The notes beneath the pieces are model-generated. The model was not told the origin of the DNA, searched no databases, and saw only the letters and a list, made by a program, of their open reading frames with translations. From NCBI GenBank assembly GCA_964490765.1, contig CAZBDV010000053.1, forward strand, positions 1 to 8,874: a DNA stretch of 8,874 bases, in the 5' to 3' direction. Below, one piece after another: positions 6,529-8,874 of the stretch (position 1 is the first letter of the stretch; each line of letters begins with the position of its first letter). The DNA comes from CAZBDV01 sp964490765 (lineage in GTDB: Bacteria > Cloacimonadota > Cloacimonadia > Cloacimonadales > JAJBBL01). A program made the position numbers and the translations under genes.

Positions 6529-7278
6529 ATGTTGGAAAATATTGAAATAGTTCACATTGCAGCGTATCTGGGAGCTGCTATCAGCGTCTCACTCGCTTCG
6601 GTCAGTGCCGGATACGGAGAAGGATACACTGCAGGACTGGCCAATAGTGCCTTGATGAGACAACCGAAATCCAGTGATCAGCTATCCCGGTCTATGCTGG
6701 TAAGTCAGGCAGTAACCGAAACTGGAGCTATATTTTCGCTCGTTATTTCTCTCCTGCTCCTGTTCGGTGGAGTTGACAGAGGTAGTCTCGGAATCGTCAG
6801 AGCTTCTTCTCTCCTGGCTGCAGGAATAGCTATGGGGCTCGGGAGTGTAGGGCCGGGTTTCGGATCGGGATATACAGGTGGTTATGCCTGTATGGCTTTA
6901 AGCCGAATGCCAAAGCGACATAATGAAATCACCGGTAATATGCTCATCGGGCAGGCTCTCGCTCAGGCAAGTTCAATTTTTGCTCTCGTTGTCGCACTCT
7001 TGCTGATCTATGCTATCCCGGCTTTCGACAATCTCACTCTTATCCAGCAGATAATCAGGGCTGTAGCATATCTCGGTGCCGGGTTATGTATAGGATTCGG
7101 GACTCTGGGACCCGGTACTGCAATCGGTTATGTAGCAGGGAGAGCCAGTGATATGATCGGCCGGTATCCGAGACAGAGAACCCTGACGATGCGTACTATG
7201 TTCGTAGGTGCTGCCGTATCAGAATCTACTGCAATATATTCTTTAGTTATCGCATTCTTGTTAATGTATGCACTATAA
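6529..7278 (+). CDS. atpE: Three-hairpin (six-helix) ATP synthase c subunit
   Basis: This is a triplicated c subunit of 249 residues, against the usual 75-90. Hairpin 1 (about 8-80) has GEGY (30-33), loop RQP (44-46) and TETGAIF (63-69), with ion-site glutamate E64 and an additional E31 at the usual glutamine position. Hairpin 2 (about 88-163) has GPGFGSGY (108-115), loop RMP (126-128) and AQASSIF (145-151). Its carboxylate is replaced by Q146, so it should not carry ions. Hairpin 3 (about 172-249) has GPGTAIGY (194-201), loop RYP (212-214) and SESTAIY (231-237), with E232, S233, T234 and Y237 kept but the helix-1 glutamine replaced by I199. The frame is uninterrupted, so it is a true fusion. 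GAGGGA (6515-6520) precedes the ATG by eight bases. It would contribute three adjacent hairpins but only two carboxylates to the rotor ring. Fused c subunits are typical of A/V-type ATPases; in an F-type operon they are rare. Confidence 0.94.
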   Translation: MLENIEIVHIAAYLGAAISVSLASVSAGYGEGYTAGLANSALMRQPKSSDQLSRSMLVSQAVTETGAIFSLVISLLLLFGGVDRGSLGIVRASSLLAAGIAMGLGSVGPGFGSGYTGGYACMALSRMPKRHNEITGNMLIGQALAQASSIFALVVALLLIYAIPAFDNLTLIQQIIRAVAYLGAGLCIGFGTLGPGTAIGYVAGRASDMIGRYPRQRTLTMRTMFVGAAVSESTAIYSLVIAFLLMYAL

Positions 7279-7312
7279 TATAATCAAATGAGTTGAACAG
7301 AAGTTCACAATT

Positions 7313-7318
7313 GGAGGT
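7313..7318 (+). promoter_or_regulatory. atpE: Strong ribosome-binding site of the monomeric c subunit
   Basis: GGAGGT lies four bases ahead of the ATG at 7323. It is closer to the consensus than the sites of atpB (AAAGGA) and the triple c gene (GAGGGA). This fits a need for many copies of the small c subunit per complex. Confidence 0.75.
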
Positions 7319-7322
7319 ATAA

Positions 7323-7568
7323 ATGGAAGGAATCGAATTGATTGCTAAAGCAGCAGCGTTCCTGGGCGCTGGAATATGTATGGGTATCGGTGCTCTGGGA
7401 CCTGGAATAGGACAGGGATATGTTGCCGGTAAGGCTTGTGAAGGTATTGCCCGTTCTCCCGAGAATTCAGCCCTTCTGACTAGAACGATGCTCGTGGGTC
7501 AGGCTGTATCTGAGTCAACAGGTATTTACTCGCTGGTTATTGCACTCTTGTTGATATTCTCAACTTAA
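7323..7568 (+). CDS. atpE: Single-hairpin ATP synthase c subunit with Na+-binding signature
   Basis: This is a standard 81-residue c subunit with two membrane helices (about 7-40 and 52-79). The first has the glycine-rich stretch GPGIGQGYVAGKA. The polar loop RSP (44-46) contacts gamma and epsilon. The second helix carries the carboxylate E64 in VSESTGIYSLVIA. All side-chain Na+ ligands known from Ilyobacter tartaricus have counterparts: Q31, E64, S65, with T66 (water) and Y69 stabilising. It is therefore predicted to bind Na+, although such sites can also carry protons at low Na+. It is about 60% identical by eye to hairpin 3 of the upstream triple c subunit (roughly 43 of 72 positions), so the two genes probably share a tandem-duplication origin. 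It likely supplies most of the ring. Confidence 0.96.
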   Translation: MEGIELIAKAAAFLGAGICMGIGALGPGIGQGYVAGKACEGIARSPENSALLTRTMLVGQAVSESTGIYSLVIALLLIFST

Positions 7569-7677
7569 GTCACACTGTTGTATAGTACTGGTGGCCGGAA
7601 CTCTGACAGGAAGACCTGCAACGTGTAGAGTACAATGTATCTTGATGTAACAACATTCAAAAGGAGAAGAATGGTAG
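7569..7677 (+). other. Longest intergenic gap inside the operon, between c and b
   Basis: No gene and no clear rho-independent terminator is visible in these 109 bases. A small hairpin CAGG-AAGA-CCTG lies at 7607-7618. AAGGAG (7661-7666) is the ribosome-binding site for the next gene. An ATG at 7671 opens a six-codon frame ending at 7691 that overlaps the atpF start out of frame. Confidence 0.6.
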
Positions 7678-8163
7678 ATGATAAGTATTGATTATTCGCT
7701 GATCATTGTGATCTTGAATTTCATACTCTTAATGATTATCTTGAACAAGCTGCTCTATAAGCCGGTTAAGCAGTTTCTCACAGAAAGAGAGAATAGTATT
7801 GCTGCCGATCTGGATGAAGCTGCCAAATCGAAAAGAGAGGCTGAAGAGCTGCTGAACCAACAGCAAGAGGATTTCAAGCAATCTGCACTGGAGATCAGAA
7901 GACTCAAAGAGCAGGCCAAGAAAGATGCGGAAACGAAAGGTGACGAGATAATCAAAGAGGCCAGAAACCGCGAGAGAATGATACTGGCTGATACGGAGAA
8001 GCTACTGGCCAATGAGAAACAAAAAGCTGTGCATGCTATTGAGGGAGAGCTGGGAGAAATGATAGCTAATCTAACCTCGACCATTATAGGTAAGCATATT
8101 GATGAGACCCTGGATGCCGATATGATAGAACGCCTTCTGAATGAGGAGGAGAACAAAGAGTGA
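7678..8163 (+). CDS. atpF: F-type ATP synthase subunit b
   Basis: Subunit b is the peripheral stalk that holds the F1 head still against the rotor. The 161-residue product has one N-terminal membrane helix (about 6-25, NFILLMIILN) followed by YKPVKQFLTERENSI, a typical tether region. A long charged helix (about 35-130) forms the right-handed coiled coil, and the C-terminal part (about 130-161) binds delta. There is a single b gene before atpH and no b' gene in this window, so a b2 homodimer is expected. AAGGAG lies 11 bases from the ATG at 7678, slightly long. An out-of-frame ATG at 7671 is nearer to it, but leads only to a six-codon frame. The stop overlaps the GTG start of atpH. Confidence 0.94.
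   Translation: MISIDYSLIIVILNFILLMIILNKLLYKPVKQFLTERENSIAADLDEAAKSKREAEELLNQQQEDFKQSALEIRRLKEQAKKDAETKGDEIIKEARNRERMILADTEKLLANEKQKAVHAIEGELGEMIANLTSTIIGKHIDETLDADMIERLLNEEENKE
8144..8149 (+). promoter_or_regulatory. atpH: Ribosome-binding site supporting the GTG start of atpH
   Basis: AGGAGG lies ten bases ahead of GTG at 8160, inside the end of atpF. Together with the GTGA stop/start overlap this favours the GTG start, and the protein from that point aligns with the usual N-terminus of the family. Confidence 0.75.
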
Positions 8164-8714
8164 AATACAGATTGTTAGCCAGAAGATACGCTCAAGCTTT
8201 TCTTGATAACACAACCGAGAAAGATCATGATTCATTGCTGAAAGATATCACAACAATGAGAACTGTCATCAGAGAAAATCCTGAGCTGATTAAGATTCTG
8301 CAGTCTATTATCACTCCCAGGAAGTTGAGGCTGGAATTGCTCGAAGCTATTATCAGTACAGAAGATACCCCCAGTATCATTCTCAACTTGCCAAAACAAT
8401 GGCGGGGATTGTTTAATCTTCTGGTTATTAAACACCGAATGCCGATAGCTTCTGAGATTATTGATGAGATTGAAAAATTATTACTGCAGCAAAAAAATAA
8501 AGCAAAGATCAGAATCGTTTTTGCCAGAGAATTGAGTAACGATATTAAAGAAAAAATCATTAACTATGCCGGAAAGAAGACCGGCAAAGAATTGATAGCA
8601 GAAACTGAGATCGATCCCGATATAGTTGGTGGTTTCATTGCCTCTGTAAATTCGATTATTTTTGATGGTTCTGTCAGGCATAACCTCGATAGATTCAAGA
8701 AGATCAGACAGTAG
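8160..8714 (+). CDS. atpH: F-type ATP synthase subunit delta
   Basis: Delta (OSCP-like) joins the b stalk to the top of the alpha3beta3 head. The 184-residue protein begins at GTG and has the usual N-terminal helical domain starting LLARRYAQAFLD (5-16). The middle has LLVIKHRMPIASEI (87-100), and the conserved C-terminal segment has DIVGGFIASV (154-163) and FDGSVRHNL (168-176). Length is normal. It overlaps atpF by four bases (GTGA) and ends 56 bases before atpA, so co-translation with b is expected. Confidence 0.94.
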   Translation: MKYRLLARRYAQAFLDNTTEKDHDSLLKDITTMRTVIRENPELIKILQSIITPRKLRLELLEAIISTEDTPSIILNLPKQWRGLFNLLVIKHRMPIASEIIDEIEKLLLQQKNKAKIRIVFARELSNDIKEKIINYAGKKTGKELIAETEIDPDIVGGFIASVNSIIFDGSVRHNLDRFKKIRQ

Positions 8715-8770
8715 CTGTCAGATGCAATTATAAAATTATATGTAATTCTCAAAAAAAGAAGAGGAAGGAT

Positions 8771-8874
8771 ATGAAGATACAACCTGATGAGATAAGCTCG
8801 ATATTAAAACAGAAGATAGATGAGTTCAAGTTTGATATCGATGTGGACGAAACCGGGCAGGTAATAGAAGTTGG
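8771..8874 (+). CDS. atpA: F-type ATP synthase subunit alpha (3' truncated by window end)
   Basis: The ATG at 8771 follows GAGGAAGGA (8761-8769) closely. The 34 complete codons read MKIQPDEISSILK, then a linker, then DIDVDETGQVIEVG, which is the N-terminal helix and first strand of the alpha-subunit crown domain. The catalytic-core motifs lie beyond the window. Its place after atpH is the standard order, and gamma and beta genes would be expected next. Confidence 0.92.
   Translation, partial: MKIQPDEISSILKQKIDEFKFDIDVDETGQVIEV

Noticed and set aside
6529..7278. Triple c subunit as an artefact of frameshift or as a V/A-type ATPase K subunit
   Set aside because: The frame is continuous with clean start and stop codons and its own ribosome-binding site. 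The flanking genes are all F-type (a, b, delta, alpha), and hairpin 3 most resembles the adjacent F-type monomer. An assembly collapse is still checkable but is not suggested by the sequence.
1..8874. CRISPR arrays, tRNA or rRNA genes, insertion sequences, phage genes or defence systems
   Set aside because: No spaced short repeats, cloverleaf-like segments, transposase frames or terminal inverted repeats were seen; the window is almost fully occupied by the genes listed.

Overview
This window looks like part of the chromosome of an anaerobic, Gram-negative-type bacterium, most plausibly Candidatus Cloacimonadota or a nearby FCB-group lineage. The main evidence is the first gene. It encodes a secreted fibronectin-III-like protein with the repeated GYNVYRD...YYVTAVYDEGES pattern and a C-terminal SNYPNPFNPET-type sorting domain, both common in that group. 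The phylum is an inference. The DNA is moderately AT-rich, and every gene reads on the + strand.

Layout: (1) 1-1371 is the 3' part of a large surface/secreted protein gene, closed by a strong rho-independent terminator (1388-1428). (2) After a 132-base leader (1429-1560) with weak promoter-like elements, a tightly packed gene train starts: rsmG (16S rRNA methyltransferase), parA and parB (chromosome segregation), a membrane-anchored M23 endopeptidase, and a bactofilin. (3) Without a visible terminator it runs into the F-type ATP synthase genes: atpZ, atpI, atpB (a), a three-hairpin c-subunit gene, a normal one-hairpin c-subunit gene, atpF (b), atpH (delta), and the first 34 codons of atpA (alpha), where the window ends. 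Neighbouring genes overlap or lie close together up to the c genes. The largest internal gap, 109 bases, separates the monomeric c gene from atpF.

The most interesting content is the rotor. The 249-aa c subunit is a tandem fusion of three c hairpins (six membrane helices). The ion-binding carboxylate is kept in hairpins 1 (E64) and 3 (E232) but is replaced by glutamine (Q146) in hairpin 2. Hairpin 1 also carries a second glutamate (E31) where Na+-binding c subunits have glutamine. Directly downstream is a standard 81-aa c subunit with the full Na+-binding signature (Q31, E64, S65, T66, Y69). Together they predict a hybrid c-ring with non-equivalent ion sites, probably Na+-coupled. It is analogous in principle to the Acetobacterium hybrid rotor and to the six-helix proteolipid of Methanocaldococcus, but has a different arrangement.

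The rest of the train is a recognisable combination. ParA/ParB segregate the chromosome, the bactofilin could form a membrane-associated scaffold, and the M23 enzyme could trim peptidoglycan locally. AtpZ and AtpI probably help assemble the unusual c-ring.
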